Shown piece after piece: positions 35,372 through 35,868 of a stretch of DNA of 35,868 bases; position 1 is the first letter of the stretch, and every line of letters begins with the position of its first letter. The DNA comes from Bacillota bacterium (GTDB taxonomy: Bacteria; Bacillota; Sulfobacillia; JAJZYS01; JAJYTV01), in contig JAJZQO010000022.1 of the NCBI GenBank assembly GCA_021847575.1, positions 1-35,868 of the forward strand, given 5' to 3'. The position numbers were made by a program, and so were the translations under genes. The notes under the pieces were generated by a model. It had not been told where the DNA came from and did no database searches. It saw only the letters and a list, made by a program, of their open reading frames with translations.

Positions 35372-35611
35372 TTGTCCTATCTGCAGCAGGTGCAGCTGTA
35401 TCTCGATCCCGAGGACGCGGACTGCCGCGCCGCCCGGGCGTTCCTCGCCGAGCACGGCGTGGTTGCCATGGAGTTCGACGTCCGCAGGGATCCCGCGCTG
35501 CTCGACGAGCTGGCCGCCATGGGCAGCGCGGCCCTGCCGACTATCGTCGTGAACGGCGTGGCCATCCCCGGATACGATCCGCAACTGCTGGCCGAGGTGC
35601 TGGGCCTCTAG
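35372..35611 (+). CDS. Glutaredoxin-like protein with single active-site cysteine
   Basis: This 79-residue thioredoxin-fold protein has the glutaredoxin pattern: a first strand QVQLYLDP, then helix DCRAARAFLAEHG, strand AMEFDVRRDP, and the cis-proline motif ALPTIVVNG followed by IPGYDPQLL. Where family members have C-P-Y-C-[RK]-x-A, it reads DADCRAA, so the first (nucleophilic) cysteine is an aspartate and only C18 remains. It may not be a normal disulfide reductase. The TTG start at 35372 has GGAGGTG about five bases upstream. It converges on the SelW-like frame, overlapping by four bases. Confidence 0.85.
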   Translation: MSYLQQVQLYLDPEDADCRAARAFLAEHGVVAMEFDVRRDPALLDELAAMGSAALPTIVVNGVAIPGYDPQLLAEVLGL

Positions 35612-35868
35612 CCCAGGGCGCCGGCGACGAGTTCGCCGATCTCGCCTTCGGCGGGGAAACGCCGCTCGTCCGCCTTGCGGAACAGCACGTCGCTGCCTAG
35701 GCGCACCTCGAAGATGCCGCCGTGCGATGGCTCAAGCATGATCCGCTCCAGAAAACCTAGCGTTTGTTGGGTCCGCAAGTTTTCCTTGATTTTTCGCTCT
35801 CTCGCACGTCGCAGCGTGTTCCATGAATATTCCTCTCCGCAGAGTCGGAGTTGCGACTTCGAGAGTTC
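35608..35868 (-). pseudogene. C-terminal part of a SelW/Rdx-family selenoprotein-like protein, 5' region replaced or beyond the edge
   Basis: Reading the minus strand, the last 49 codons (35608-35757) give LERIMLEPSHGGIFEVRLGS and then VLFRKADERRFPAEGEIGEL, matching the C-terminal half of SelT/SelW/SelH-like (Rdx) thioredoxin-fold proteins. The frame stays open to the right edge, but the 37 codons before it (35758-35868) lack the expected CxxC or CxxU segment. They also have about half GC at third positions, unlike all neighbours. So the gene is either truncated by inserted DNA near 35757, or it starts at an internal ATG (35739) as a relic. An intact gene with an odd N-terminus outside the window is less likely. 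Confidence 0.5.

Noticed and set aside
27184-35868. Loose similarity between the ArsR leader (GAACTCTGC ... GGAACACG) and the right-edge sequence on the minus strand
   Set aside because: Shared words are short and differently spaced (19 versus 23 bases), so chance is likely. It might be re-examined if an insertion element is found to the right.

Overview
The window is about 36 kb of high-GC bacterial DNA with dense, tightly overlapping genes, many TTG, GTG and even CTG starts, and strong AGGAGG-type ribosome binding sites. A complete GerA-type spore germination operon and a pcrA-ligA-(x)-gatC arrangement point to an endospore-forming, high-GC member of the Bacillota (something like Symbiobacteriia, Thermaerobacter or Limnochordia). 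I cannot fix the taxon from sequence alone. No rRNA, tRNA, CRISPR array or intact insertion sequence was seen.

Layout. (1) 1-6392, minus strand: DNA helicase pcrA and NAD-dependent ligase ligA overlap by one base. Two peptide-ABC-transporter ATPases follow, and then the first codons of gatC, which run off the left edge. (2) 6573-8659, plus strand: undecaprenyl-diphosphatase uppP with a CTG start, and a secreted amidase-domain protein. (3) 8718-19965, minus strand: one compact 11-gene fatty-acid beta-oxidation operon led by a TetR regulator with a palindromic operator just upstream. It holds two acyl-CoA dehydrogenase subunits, EtfB, EtfA, a membrane Fe-S ETF:quinone oxidoreductase, acyl-CoA ligase, thiolase, 3-hydroxyacyl-CoA dehydrogenase, a free-standing second dehydrogenase C-terminal domain, and enoyl-CoA hydratase. 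Together they cover activation, all four beta-oxidation steps and electron delivery to the quinone pool. (4) 20079-25829, minus strand: gerAA-gerAC-gerAB joined by 4-base ATGA overlaps to a CorA-type metal-ion channel, followed by a FUSC-type membrane protein. (5) 25942-26970, plus strand: an M42 metallopeptidase.

(6) 27224-34426, plus strand, is the most interesting part. A cysteine-free ArsR-type regulator is followed by six genes of a membrane-bound group-4 [NiFe]-hydrogenase/complex-I-like enzyme: HyfB, HyfC, HyfE, HyfF, a fused NuoC/NuoD-like large subunit and a NuoB-like small subunit. A strong terminator closes the set. It lacks the ferredoxin-type subunits and formate dehydrogenase of a normal formate hydrogenlyase. 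From memory, its content, its regulator and nearly all of its order match the poorly understood Rv0081-Rv0087 locus of Mycobacterium tuberculosis. The large subunit keeps both Ni-binding CxxC pairs, but ends exactly at the motif and has changed flanking residues.

(7) 34765-35868: thiol peroxidase tpx, a glutaredoxin-like protein that has lost the first active-site cysteine, and the C-terminal part of a SelW-like protein. That last frame continues to the right edge through sequence of clearly different composition.

All calls come from reading the sequence and from knowledge of the protein families; no database search was run.
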